Of a stretch of DNA of 64,000 bases, positions 40,666 through 48,332 are shown piece after piece. The notes below the pieces were generated by a model, which saw only the letters and a list, made by a program, of their open reading frames with translations, ran no database searches and was not told the origin of the DNA. The translations under genes were made by a program, and so were the position numbers. The stretch comes from an uncultured Eubacterium sp. (GTDB lineage: Bacteria; Bacillota; Clostridia; Lachnospirales; Lachnospiraceae), in NCBI GenBank assembly GCA_934316845.1, contig CAKRDZ010000015.1:10290-74289 (forward strand). Direction: 5' to 3'. The stretch's first letter is position 1. Every line of letters begins with the position of its first letter.

Positions 40666-41883
40666 ATGAAAAACTATGTAAAGGCAATTGTAACTTTTAT
40701 TTTTCTGATGGCTGCGGCAGTATTTGTACCGTCAACATCAGAGGCTGCACTGAGTGCACCGGCAAATCTGAAACAGACAGGAGCATCCACCAGCTCCGTA
40801 GAATTTACCTGGGATACAGTAATTGAAGCGGATGATTACTATACATCCATCAGTAATGACGGAGTATCCAACTGGAGTACACCGACACGGGTATTCGGAA
40901 GTAAGGAAAGTTTTCTTAACTTAAGGGCTGGAAGCACGTATTATGTTAAAGTATATGCAGTGGACAAAGATAAAAATAAGAGTCCGGAATCTGCTGTACT
41001 TGAAGTAGTTACCGCACCGGATCAAAACGGAATTACAAAAGTGGATACACAGGTGACAAATAATTCCATAAAATTCAGCTGGACTCCGGCAGATGGAACT
41101 ACGTCCTATGATATTACGGCGGAAAGCTCCAATAGTGCACCGATTCTGAATACAGCAGAAACAACGGCCACGATACAAAATCTCCAGCCGGCGACCTGGT
41201 ATGGTTATTATGTTACCCCTTGCCGTGCAGCTGTTTCTACCGGTTATAAAGCGGCAGGTGGCAGCGTTTATTTGGTCTATGCAAAGACCATGGCAAATCC
41301 ACCGGTGAAACCATCTTTGTTGAACTTTGGCATAACCAGTGTAAATGCGGCAGGAGGAACTGCGACATTTGCCGTGCCGAATTTGAGTACTATGGCAGAT
41401 GGATATGAATTGGAAGTTCGTAACCTCAAAGGAAAAGTTGTTAAGAAAATAACTTCTATGTATTCTTATTCAGCAATAACAACATTTGCAAAAAATAAAC
41501 CATACAAATACCGTGTTCGTCTGTATGTTACAAACGGAACGACAAAATTGTATGGACCATGGTCCGGATATCGTTATTTCTGGCTCAGTAATGTAACAGG
41601 AAAGAAAGTGTATTCTCTCCGTTCCAGTTATGCAAAGATCAAACTTCACTGGGCAAAAGTTTCCGGAGCAAAAGGTTATAATATATCGATGTCTTCTGCT
41701 AAAGACGGAAAATATAAGAAAGTGAAAACTCTCAGCAAAAAAGCAAAGGGCGTAACACTTACAAAATTTGGCAAAAAGAAATTGAACAAATATAAAACCT
41801 ATTACATCAAGGTAACTGCGAAGATCAAGGTTGGTAAAAAGACGGTTGCCAACGACGCACAGATCGTAAATTACAACTACTAA
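40666..41883 (+). CDS. Secreted fibronectin type III repeat protein
   Basis: 405 residues. A signal peptide (cleavage near STSEAA, residue 26) is followed by fibronectin-III modules at about 30-118 and 120-215, a beta-rich stretch to about 305, and a final Lys-rich fibronectin-III-like module (KIKLHWAKVSGAKGYNISMS) resembling those at the end of the giant 8094 protein. No anchor motif. ATG 40666 is chosen; TTG 40663 immediately before it is possible, both behind AAAGGAG. Probably extracellular, role unknown. Confidence 0.85.
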   Translation: MKNYVKAIVTFIFLMAAAVFVPSTSEAALSAPANLKQTGASTSSVEFTWDTVIEADDYYTSISNDGVSNWSTPTRVFGSKESFLNLRAGSTYYVKVYAVDKDKNKSPESAVLEVVTAPDQNGITKVDTQVTNNSIKFSWTPADGTTSYDITAESSNSAPILNTAETTATIQNLQPATWYGYYVTPCRAAVSTGYKAAGGSVYLVYAKTMANPPVKPSLLNFGITSVNAAGGTATFAVPNLSTMADGYELEVRNLKGKVVKKITSMYSYSAITTFAKNKPYKYRVRLYVTNGTTKLYGPWSGYRYFWLSNVTGKKVYSLRSSYAKIKLHWAKVSGAKGYNISMSSAKDGKYKKVKTLSKKAKGVTLTKFGKKKLNKYKTYYIKVTAKIKVGKKTVANDAQIVNYNY

Positions 41884-41901
41884 GAGATTAAAAAATTCCA
41901 A

Positions 41902-41940
41902 ATGGCTGTATCTGAAAAATGTCAGATGCAGCCATTTTTT
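41902..41940 (+). terminator. Rho-independent terminator
   Basis: ATGGCTGTATCTGA pairs with TCAGATGCAGCCAT (one wobble) followed by T7. It ends the secreted-protein transcript immediately before the rplM promoter. Confidence 0.9.
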
Positions 41941-41942
41941 TG

Positions 41943-41971
41943 TTGACAAGCAGACGAAAATGTAATATAAT
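41943..41971 (+). promoter_or_regulatory. Consensus sigma-A promoter of rplM-rpsI
   Basis: TTGACA (41943-41948), 17-bp spacer, TATAAT (41966-41971): a perfect consensus, beginning within the T-tail of the preceding terminator. Confidence 0.93.
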
Positions 41972-41977
41972 AAACAA

Positions 41978-42104
41978 GTGTGACGTGAAAGCATCTGTTC
42001 CGGACATTTCAGATGGATTTCATGAGACACCAAAGTTATTTATGCATTATTGTATACAGGAAGCGCACATTTTTGTGCGAGAAGAAATTATATTAGGAGG
42101 TTTC
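41978..42104 (+). promoter_or_regulatory. L13-type leader of rplM-rpsI
   Basis: A 130-nt untranslated leader in the position of the Firmicutes L13 leader. It has CATCTG...CAGATG (about 41990-42014) and the hairpin CGCAC-ATTTTT-GTGCG (42064-42079) shortly before TTAGGAGG. Assignment rests on position and hairpins, not on a covariance search. Confidence 0.55.
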
Positions 42105-42108
42105 CAGG

Positions 42109-42537
42109 ATGAAAAGTTATATGGCAAGTCCATCCGATGTGGAAAGAAAATGGTATGTAGTAGATGCCGAAGGAAAAACCTTGGGACGTCTTGCATCTGA
42201 AATTGCAAATGTTTTGAGAGGTAAGAAAAAACCAATCTACACCCCTCATATTGATACAGGTGATTATGTTATCGTTGTAAATGCTGACAAGATCGTTACA
42301 ACAGGTAAGAAAGACCTTCAGAAGATTTATTATCATCATTCAGAATATGTAGGCGGTATGAAAGAGACTACATTGAAAGAGATGAAAGAGAAGAAGCCAG
42401 AGTATGTTATCACTCATGCAGTAAAAGGTATGCTTCCAAAGGGACCTTTGGGAAGACAGATGCTTAAAAAATTGTTTGTATATGCTGGACCAGATCACAA
42501 ACATGCTGCACAGAAGCCAGAAGTTCTGGACATTTAA
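42109..42537 (+). CDS. rplM: 50S ribosomal protein L13
   Basis: 142 residues, standard L13 (KSYMASPSDVERKWYVVDAEGKTLGRLAS, HIDTGDYVIVVNADKI, AVKGMLPKGPLGRQMLKKL, YAGPDHKH). An early 50S assembly protein that binds its own leader in Firmicutes by analogy. TTAGGAGGTTTCCAGG precedes the ATG. Confidence 0.98.
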   Translation: MKSYMASPSDVERKWYVVDAEGKTLGRLASEIANVLRGKKKPIYTPHIDTGDYVIVVNADKIVTTGKKDLQKIYYHHSEYVGGMKETTLKEMKEKKPEYVITHAVKGMLPKGPLGRQMLKKLFVYAGPDHKHAAQKPEVLDI

Positions 42538-42560
42538 TTGGTTGAAAGGAGGAAATAACA

Positions 42561-42953
42561 TTGGCTAGTGAAAAATATTACGGAACAGGTAGAAGAAAAT
42601 CAAGCGTAGCACGCGTATATCTTGTACCAGGAACAGGAAAAGTTACAATTAATAAAAAAGACATGGACGAGTACTTCGGACTTGAAACATTGAAAATCAT
42701 CGTACGTCAGCCTTTGGATGCTACCAACATGGCAGACAAATTTGACGTGATCGTAAACGTAAAAGGTGGCGGATTTACAGGTCAGGCCGGTGCCATTCGT
42801 CATGGTATCGCAAGAGCATTGAACAAATATGACTTGGATCTCAGACCTACATTGAAGAAAGCCGGATACCTCACACGTGACCCACGTATGAAAGAACGTA
42901 AGAAATACGGTCTCAAGAAAGCACGTAGAGCTCCTCAGTTTAGTAAACGTTAA
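42561..42953 (+). CDS. rpsI: 30S ribosomal protein S9
   Basis: 130 residues (YYGTGRRKSSVARVYLVPGTG start, GGGFTGQAGAIRHGIARAL, LTRDPRMKERKKYGLKKARRAPQFSKR end). The C-terminal tail contacts P-site tRNA. It uses a TTG start at 42561 after AAAGGAGGAAATAACA. Confidence 0.97.
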   Translation: MASEKYYGTGRRKSSVARVYLVPGTGKVTINKKDMDEYFGLETLKIIVRQPLDATNMADKFDVIVNVKGGGFTGQAGAIRHGIARALNKYDLDLRPTLKKAGYLTRDPRMKERKKYGLKKARRAPQFSKR

Positions 42954-42981
42954 GTTTATACGAATATCGAAGAAATTATTG

Positions 42982-43014
42982 CACCCCGGAAATGTTATGT
43001 TTTCGGGGTGTTTT
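42982..43014 (+). terminator. Rho-independent terminator after rpsI
   Basis: CACCCCGGAAA pairs with TTTTCGGGGTG, then TTTT. It closes the rplM-rpsI transcript. Confidence 0.9.
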
Positions 43015-43028
43015 GTTGAACAAAATAA

Positions 43029-43097
43029 AAAAGATCATCTATCTGTCCGGTCAACTGATTTAGGAATCAGGACAAAGGGGACGGGAAATGATCTTTT
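43029..43097. repeat. Nested inverted repeat upstream of the ATPase/RloB pair
   Basis: AAAAGATCAT (43029-43038) and ATGATCTTTT (43088-43097) form a perfect 10-bp outer stem. Inside are GTCC/GGAC and CTGATT-TAGG-AATCAG (43055-43070). The outer arms give T4 on both strands, so it could be a bidirectional terminator or a small palindromic element. The remaining 110 bases to the promoter are AT-rich without other structure. Confidence 0.6.
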
Positions 43098-43207
43098 AAA
43101 CTCATTATATCATATTTCTGCAAAAATACAATAACCTGGCAAAAAATATTGTGCTTGAAAGAAAGCAAATACTACAATGGATAAAATGTGAAAAAATCAC
43201 AAAAATC

Positions 43208-43236
43208 TTGACATAATATATTAAAAATAGTATATT
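43208..43236 (+). promoter_or_regulatory. Promoter of the RloAB-like operon
   Basis: TTGACA (43208-43213), 17-bp spacer, TATATT (43231-43236), 27 bp before the ATG. A constitutive-looking promoter is typical of stand-alone defence genes. Confidence 0.75.
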
Positions 43237-43262
43237 ATATCGTATAAGGGAGGTGTTGTGAA

Positions 43263-44456
43263 ATGCTGGTACAATTTATGGTAAAAAATGTTTTGTCTTT
43301 TAAAGAAGAAACCGTTTTAGATATGACAGCGATTAAAGCCTATAAAGAACATGAATGTAATTTAATTGATATTGGAATGAAAGAAAAATTTCTCAGGGTC
43401 GCGGCTATTTATGGAGCAAATGCAAGCGGAAAGTCAAATTTATATATGGCAATGTCCCTTTTTCATAGAATCATTATGGAATCTTTGAATAATGTTGCAG
43501 AAGGTGAAAAGACAGCGATTGACAGATATTATGTACCATTTTCTTTTGAAAAAGAAGAACAGAATTCGGAATTTCAAATTATTGAAATTTTTGAAGGATA
43601 TGAATACAAATATGGATTTGAATATAACGCAGAATGCATTGTGACGGAGTGGATGTATCGTAAAAATCTTGAAACCAACAGAACGGTGACAATTTTAGAG
43701 AGAACGACAGAAGATGTTGAGTTTGGTCCTTCTGTGAGAAAAGAATGTGATTTGTACAAGGAACAGATTCCGAGTGAAACATTGGCACTTTCATTTTTTA
43801 ATAAATTAAAATTAAAAACAGATGTATTTACCAGTGTTTATTCAGCAATTATGAGTACGCTGGTTGTTCCTACAAATTTTTGTGAAGATACAGATATTTT
43901 GGAAGATTTTTTGCCACAAGTGATTGATCATGATAAAGAAAAATTAGTTGAATTTTTATCTGCAATTGATACAGGAATTCAGGATATCATTTATGATGAT
44001 AGCGAAAAGAATATGAAATTTTATACTTTTCACAAAGGAAAAGATGGGGAAGAATATCCATTAAGTTTATATTTTGAGTCGGAAGGTACGATAAAGAGTA
44101 TTATGCTTTTTATCTATGCAAGAATAGCTATTTTAAATGGTGGGTCTATTTTTGTCGATGAATTGAATATAAAATTACACCCCTTGCTGCTCAAATTTAT
44201 TATTGATCTATTTTATGATGAAAAATCTTTGGCACAATTAATTTACACTACACATGATACTACATTAATGGATAAAAAGTTTTTTAGGCGGGATCAGATT
44301 TGGTTTGTTCAGAAAGATGAATTTGGATATTCTGAGTTGTCTGCATTATCCGATTTTAAGATTAGATCGGATGCCTCGTTTGAAAAAGATTACTTGGCAG
44401 GTGTATACGGAGGTATTCCTTATATCAAGGATTTTGATTTGAAAGAAGGCGAATAA
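43263..44456 (+). CDS. AAA family ATPase, RloA-like (AAA_15/OLD-type)
   Basis: 397 residues of an SMC/ABC-type ATPase. It begins with the typical VKNVLSFKEETVLDM strand, then Walker A GANASGKSN (about 51-59), a long middle region, Walker B SIFVDELN and switch His in TTHDTTLMD. There is no nuclease domain in the chain. The next gene (RloB-like) starts at the base after its TAA, so both are made together. ATPase plus RloB pairs were first seen linked to restriction loci (R-linked ORFs) and are regarded as defence genes; the activity of this one is inferred. AT-rich compared with the ribosomal genes before it. Confidence 0.85.
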   Translation: MLVQFMVKNVLSFKEETVLDMTAIKAYKEHECNLIDIGMKEKFLRVAAIYGANASGKSNLYMAMSLFHRIIMESLNNVAEGEKTAIDRYYVPFSFEKEEQNSEFQIIEIFEGYEYKYGFEYNAECIVTEWMYRKNLETNRTVTILERTTEDVEFGPSVRKECDLYKEQIPSETLALSFFNKLKLKTDVFTSVYSAIMSTLVVPTNFCEDTDILEDFLPQVIDHDKEKLVEFLSAIDTGIQDIIYDDSEKNMKFYTFHKGKDGEEYPLSLYFESEGTIKSIMLFIYARIAILNGGSIFVDELNIKLHPLLLKFIIDLFYDEKSLAQLIYTTHDTTLMDKKFFRRDQIWFVQKDEFGYSELSALSDFKIRSDASFEKDYLAGVYGGIPYIKDFDLKEGE

Positions 44457-45143
44457 ATGGGAACGGATGATTTGTTTAAAAAGCGGAGACAACAACGGGA
44501 ACAAAGAAAGCATGAATTCAAAAGCCCAAAGGCAAACTCGTTTTTGATCGTAACAGAAGGTGAGAAAACAGAGCCGCTTTATTTTAGCGGCATTCAGCAA
44601 CGCATTGAAGAAAAGATTGGTGGAAAGATAGATGTTGTTGAAGTGCCTTTTATAGATATACGCGGGGAAGGCTGTGCGACGGGAAGTTTGATTCAAACTA
44701 CTGAGAGAATTATTAAAAATGCCAAGGTGATGTATCAAAATATATGGGTTGTTTTTGATAAAGATGATTTTGAAGATTTTGATCAGGCAATCGAAGAGGG
44801 AACTCAAAAAGGCTATAAAGTAGCGTGGAGCAATCAATCGTTTGAGTATTGGTTGTATTTGCATTTTTATTATAGCGATTCGGCACTCCATCGGAGCGAT
44901 TGGCAAAAAAAGTTAAATGAGATATTTAAACAATATCAATTAGGAGATGGCTATTACCGTAAGAATTATGAAAACATATATGATTTAGTGGATTCTTTTG
45001 GCGGGGTAAAGAATGCTATTAGCAATGCAAAACGGAGGATGGCAGCGTTTCGTGATGGAATTGACAAACCGTCTCAATATGATCCGGGAACAATGGTTTA
45101 TAGGCTGATTCAGGATTTAAGGACATATCTGGAGGAAGAATGA
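44457..45143 (+). CDS. RloB-like protein with TOPRIM-type motifs
   Basis: 228 residues. The N-terminal FLIVTEGEKTEPLYF block (Glu of a TOPRIM-like fold) and VVFDKDDFEDF (acidic DxD-like cluster, about 100-107) match the RloB family pattern; SNQSFEYWLYLHF follows. The fold resembles the nuclease half of OLD proteins. A basic N-terminus (KKRRQQREQRKHEFK) suggests nucleic-acid contact. It directly follows the RloA-like ATPase. I infer a two-component ATPase/nuclease unit, likely anti-phage. Confidence 0.8.
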   Translation: MGTDDLFKKRRQQREQRKHEFKSPKANSFLIVTEGEKTEPLYFSGIQQRIEEKIGGKIDVVEVPFIDIRGEGCATGSLIQTTERIIKNAKVMYQNIWVVFDKDDFEDFDQAIEEGTQKGYKVAWSNQSFEYWLYLHFYYSDSALHRSDWQKKLNEIFKQYQLGDGYYRKNYENIYDLVDSFGGVKNAISNAKRRMAAFRDGIDKPSQYDPGTMVYRLIQDLRTYLEEE

Positions 45144-45300
45144 AAGGGTATAACAAAGACGGCATCTAGGATATATGTGATTAAACTGGCATTTAACGCG
45201 GTGCCACACATCTCTTTTCAAATTCAGCAATTCAGGAACAGCATATATTGAAAATAAATTTTATAATATAACTACCACATGAACAGGGAAGGTGATGGTT
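45144..45300 (+). other. Intergenic stretch without a recognised element
   Basis: AT-rich and gene-free. TTATAATATA near 45261-45270 could be a -10 for the next gene, but no matching -35 at proper distance is seen. The text TGGCATTTAACGCGGTGCCA gives a weak TGGCA/TGCCA pairing. Confidence 0.3.
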
Positions 45301-46173
45301 ATGGATCGTATGTTACAATTTATTGAAGAGCATTTGGAAGAGGAGTTAAATGTACAGCAGTTATGCGAAATTGCAGGATATTCGGAGTCGCATTTTATCC
45401 GTAAATTTAAGGAGTATACAAATCAAACGGTAATGGCTTATATATGCAGGCGGCGGTTGATTAAGGCGTGTGACGATATTGCTTCAGGGATGCGTCTGAT
45501 TGATGTGGCTGTGAAATACGGATGGAAATCGCATAGTGCATTTTCTAAATCTTTCCATAGGGAATTTGGATTTTCGCCATCCCTTCTCCGAACAATGAAA
45601 ATACAACTTGATTGTTTAGGAGGCGGTTATATGGGACGAATCTTTTTAAAGACAACAAAAGTAGGCACGGGAAAAGAAGAATTGTTTGAGATTTTGAAAG
45701 AGACAATAGCTGAAAATGGCATTGCAATGGAGGAGAGTACCTTGGAAGATGTTTACCGGACAGCATGTAAAGTGTATGAAGGGAAAAGAAGATACTCCGG
45801 GGAAGAATACATCACGCATCTGCTAAACGTAGCTATATTACTGGCAGATATTGGAAGCGATGGTAATGTTATTTTGGCGGGATTGTTTTGTGATAGCAGA
45901 TCAAAGGGAAATACTACGGAGCTTGCTGAAAAACTGCCCGCAGATGTGTGGAATATTGTAACGGAAATAGAAGAGAAAAATACAGAAGAAGCCATTCTTA
46001 TAAAACTTGCGGAAAGGCTGCATAATATGCGCACAATTGATTATATTGATGCGGACAAAAAAGCGCAAAAGGCAAAGGAAACGATTGAGATTTATATGCC
46101 ATTGGCACGACGGATCAACAATCAGAAACTGACAGATGAACTTAACGATCTGGCTATGAAATATAGTGTATAG
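45301..46173 (+). CDS. AraC-type DNA-binding domain fused to a degenerate RelA/SpoT-type HD domain
   Basis: 290 residues. Residues 1-100 are an AraC/XylS double helix-turn-helix (LNVQQLCEIAGYSESHFIRKFKEYTNQT ... VAVKYGWKSHSAFSKSFHREFGFSP). Residues about 125-290 resemble the (p)ppGpp-hydrolase domain of RSH enzymes: RRYSGEEYITH, LAERLHNMRT, KAKETIEIYMPLARRI. The metal site is altered: H173 is kept, but the HD pair reads C197-D198, the following ED is absent, and the distal Asp is E238. R164 and N242, at guanine/pyrophosphate-contact positions, are kept. I infer a ligand-binding, perhaps alarmone-sensing, regulator without hydrolase activity. Start ATG 45301 follows GGGAAGG; GTG 45292 and ATG 45295 are alternatives. 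Confidence 0.8.
   Translation: MDRMLQFIEEHLEEELNVQQLCEIAGYSESHFIRKFKEYTNQTVMAYICRRRLIKACDDIASGMRLIDVAVKYGWKSHSAFSKSFHREFGFSPSLLRTMKIQLDCLGGGYMGRIFLKTTKVGTGKEELFEILKETIAENGIAMEESTLEDVYRTACKVYEGKRRYSGEEYITHLLNVAILLADIGSDGNVILAGLFCDSRSKGNTTELAEKLPADVWNIVTEIEEKNTEEAILIKLAERLHNMRTIDYIDADKKAQKAKETIEIYMPLARRINNQKLTDELNDLAMKYSV
45617..45633 (+). promoter_or_regulatory. Internal ribosome-binding site and ATG within the AraC-HD gene
   Basis: TAGGAGG (45617-45623) lies seven bases before an in-frame ATG (45631, residue 111), exactly between the DNA-binding and HD domains. A separate 180-residue HD product from 45631 to 46173 is possible, or the site is a relic of two once separate genes. Confidence 0.6.
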
Positions 46174-46263
46174 AAAATGGAATCGGAAATGGGGATTTTT
46201 ACTTTGCATATCCTGCGAACTATGTTACAATTGTTTATATATGTTTAGTCGGAGGTGTTTACG

Positions 46264-47292
46264 TTGAATATTACACAGATTAGGTTGGAAAATTTCACTG
46301 TATTCAGAGATGCAGAGATTAGTTTTGATAAAGGAATCAATATATTTATTGGCGAAAATGGTACAGGAAAGACACATATCTTGAAGGTGTTGTATTCAGC
46401 TTGCCAGGCAGCAAATCCTAAAGTGTCATTTTCAAATAAGATTGTTCGGACAATGCTGCCGGATGAGTTTAAGATTTCCAGACTGATTACAAGAAACCGT
46501 GGAAATCACAATGCAAAAGTAAAAATCTGTGCAAAGATGGATGAAAACACTTCCACAAAGAATTTAGCAGTGGATTTTAATAATAAAACGAAGAAATGGG
46601 ATGCGGTAGTAAAAGGTGAGGAAACTTGGGAGAAGGCATTTTGTGAGATTAGCAGTATTTTTATTCCTGCAAAAGAAATATTGTCAAATAGTTATAATCT
46701 GACAGCTGCAGTGGAAAAAGACAATGTACGCTTTGATGATACCTATATTGATATCATTAATTCAGCAAAGGTGGATATTTCGGTTGGACGGAATAGTACG
46801 GATCGGGATACCAGATTGAAAGCAATCGAAAAGATCATCGATGGCACGGTTTTTTATGACAGCAAGAAAGATGAGTTCTATTTGAAAAAAGGGAATTCAA
46901 AACAGGAATTTAACCTGGTTGCTGAAGGGGTTCGTAAGATGGCTTTGTTATGGCAGCTTGTTAAAAATGGAACGTTGGAGAAGGGGTCGGTTCTTTTCTG
47001 GGACGAGCCGGAGGCAAATATTAATCCGGCATATTTGTCGATCATAGTAGAATTGTTGTATGAACTGCAGAAAAGTGGAGTTCAAATTTTTGTTTCTACA
47101 CATGATTATATGCTTGCAAAGTATTTTGAAACAAGAAGAAAGGAGAATAATTCACTAATGTTTCATTCCTTTAGACGCGTGGATGAAATTGTTGAGTATT
47201 CATCAGCAGCAAAGTTTGGTGAACTGAAAAATAATCTTATTATCGAGTCGTTTGATGCGTTGTTAGATGAAATCTATGATTTGGGGGAATAG
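46264..47292 (+). CDS. AAA family ATPase (ABC/SMC-like)
   Basis: 342 residues. IRLENFTVFRDAEISFDKGINIFIGENGTGKTH holds the N-terminal strand and Walker A; Walker B and D-loop are VLFWDEPEANINP, and the switch His is in VSTHDYML. The type is that of the OLD/AAA_21 ATPases that work with a nuclease partner. It uses a TTG start at 46264, eight bases after GGAGG; the GTG at 46255 is part of that site. The next gene, three bases on, encodes a possible nuclease partner. Likely a second small defence unit. Confidence 0.8.
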   Translation: MNITQIRLENFTVFRDAEISFDKGINIFIGENGTGKTHILKVLYSACQAANPKVSFSNKIVRTMLPDEFKISRLITRNRGNHNAKVKICAKMDENTSTKNLAVDFNNKTKKWDAVVKGEETWEKAFCEISSIFIPAKEILSNSYNLTAAVEKDNVRFDDTYIDIINSAKVDISVGRNSTDRDTRLKAIEKIIDGTVFYDSKKDEFYLKKGNSKQEFNLVAEGVRKMALLWQLVKNGTLEKGSVLFWDEPEANINPAYLSIIVELLYELQKSGVQIFVSTHDYMLAKYFETRRKENNSLMFHSFRRVDEIVEYSSAAKFGELKNNLIIESFDALLDEIYDLGE

Positions 47293-47295
47293 TCT

Positions 47296-47547
47296 ATGGG
47301 TAAAATCTTTGCGGAGGAGAATGGGTATTACAATATTGATTGCACAAATGCAGTATGGGCTACGGACGAAATAAATACGAAATACCATATGGCCAAGTGT
47401 TTTCTAAGTGATGTGGATTGGATTATGGAAACAAAAGAAAAATTATTTCTTGTTGAATATAAAAATGCAAAGATAGAGGTTCTTTCGATTGCGGAGTGGA
47501 ATGCAAATGATCAGTATGGGAAGTTCCCTATTCGTCCCTGTGAATAA
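47296..47547 (+). CDS. Short PD-(D/E)XK-like protein, probably truncated
   Basis: 83 residues. DVDWIMETKEKLFLVEYKNA shows the Asp ... Glu-x-Lys arrangement of PD-(D/E)XK nucleases on two predicted strands. The chain stops soon after (KFPIRPCE), before the helices that normally complete the fold, so it seems cut short by a deletion. It starts three bases after the ATPase stop, in the same message; no strong ribosome site precedes the ATG apart from GGGGGAA in the ATPase end. Could be a remnant or a minimal partner. Confidence 0.55.
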   Translation: MGKIFAEENGYYNIDCTNAVWATDEINTKYHMAKCFLSDVDWIMETKEKLFLVEYKNAKIEVLSIAEWNANDQYGKFPIRPCE

Positions 47548-47583
47548 GACATATTGATACATATACAAATCTGAGGTGAAAAA

Positions 47584-48225
47584 ATGTACAAAGCAGTAAT
47601 TTTCGATTTTGATTATACATTAGGTGATTCTACAAATGGAATTGTACTAAGTATCAACCATGCGTTAGAAAAACTTAATCTGAAAACGCAGGATACAAAG
47701 ACGATTCAGAAGACAATTGGTCTTTCGCTGAAAGACACTTTGTTTGAATTGTCGGGGATACAGGACAAAGAGGCAGTACGAAAATTTACTCAGTATTTTA
47801 AAGAAAAAGCGGATGAGGTCATGGTGGACAATACCCGGTTTTATGAGGGTGCATTGGAGATACTGGAAAAACTTGGAAATGAGGAGCGCCTTTTGGGGAT
47901 TGTTACAACAAAGTATCATTATAGAATTGAGCAGATATTGGCGAAAAACAATGCCGGGAATGTTATCGATGTGATAGTAGGCGGCGACGACGTGAAAAGG
48001 GAGAAACCGGATCCGGAAGGGCTGCTGGCGGCAATTGAGAAATTGAATGTCAGCAAAGATCAGGTTCTTTATGTGGGAGACAGTATTGTAGATGCAAAAA
48101 CAGCCCAGAGTGCGGGCGTTGATTTCGTGGCGGTATTAACCGGAACGACGAAACAGGAAGAGTTTTTGAACTATGCACATGTGGCTGTCGAGGAAAGTGT
48201 AAGAGAATTACATTCAAAATATTAA
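47584..48225 (+). CDS. HAD-superfamily phosphatase (PGP/Gph-like)
   Basis: 213 residues of subfamily I HAD hydrolase. Motif I DFDYTLGDS, motif II near IVTTKYHY, motif III Lys in REKPDPEG, motif IV VGDSIVD. The cap is of the helical phosphoglycolate-phosphatase type. Cytoplasmic; substrate not predictable. GAGGTGAAAAA precedes the ATG. It marks the return to ordinary genes after the AT-rich block. Confidence 0.88.
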   Translation: MYKAVIFDFDYTLGDSTNGIVLSINHALEKLNLKTQDTKTIQKTIGLSLKDTLFELSGIQDKEAVRKFTQYFKEKADEVMVDNTRFYEGALEILEKLGNEERLLGIVTTKYHYRIEQILAKNNAGNVIDVIVGGDDVKREKPDPEGLLAAIEKLNVSKDQVLYVGDSIVDAKTAQSAGVDFVAVLTGTTKQEEFLNYAHVAVEESVRELHSKY

Positions 48226-48257
48226 CCCCCTTCCCTCTAATTTCCAGTCCCATTTCC

Positions 48258-48286
48258 TTGCATATCCGCTCATTTTCCTGTATACT
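48258..48286 (+). promoter_or_regulatory. Sigma-A promoter of the DUF4177 gene
   Basis: TTGCAT (48258-48263), 17-bp spacer, TATACT (48281-48286), 46 bp before the ATG. Confidence 0.75.
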
Positions 48287-48332
48287 AAAGGAAGAATCGC
48301 ATGATTCAACGAATAACAAGGAGGAAACACAT

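Noticed and set aside
45631..46173. Complete (p)ppGpp synthetase/hydrolase
   Set aside because: Only the hydrolase-like HD part is present, its metal ligands are altered, and there is no synthetase domain.
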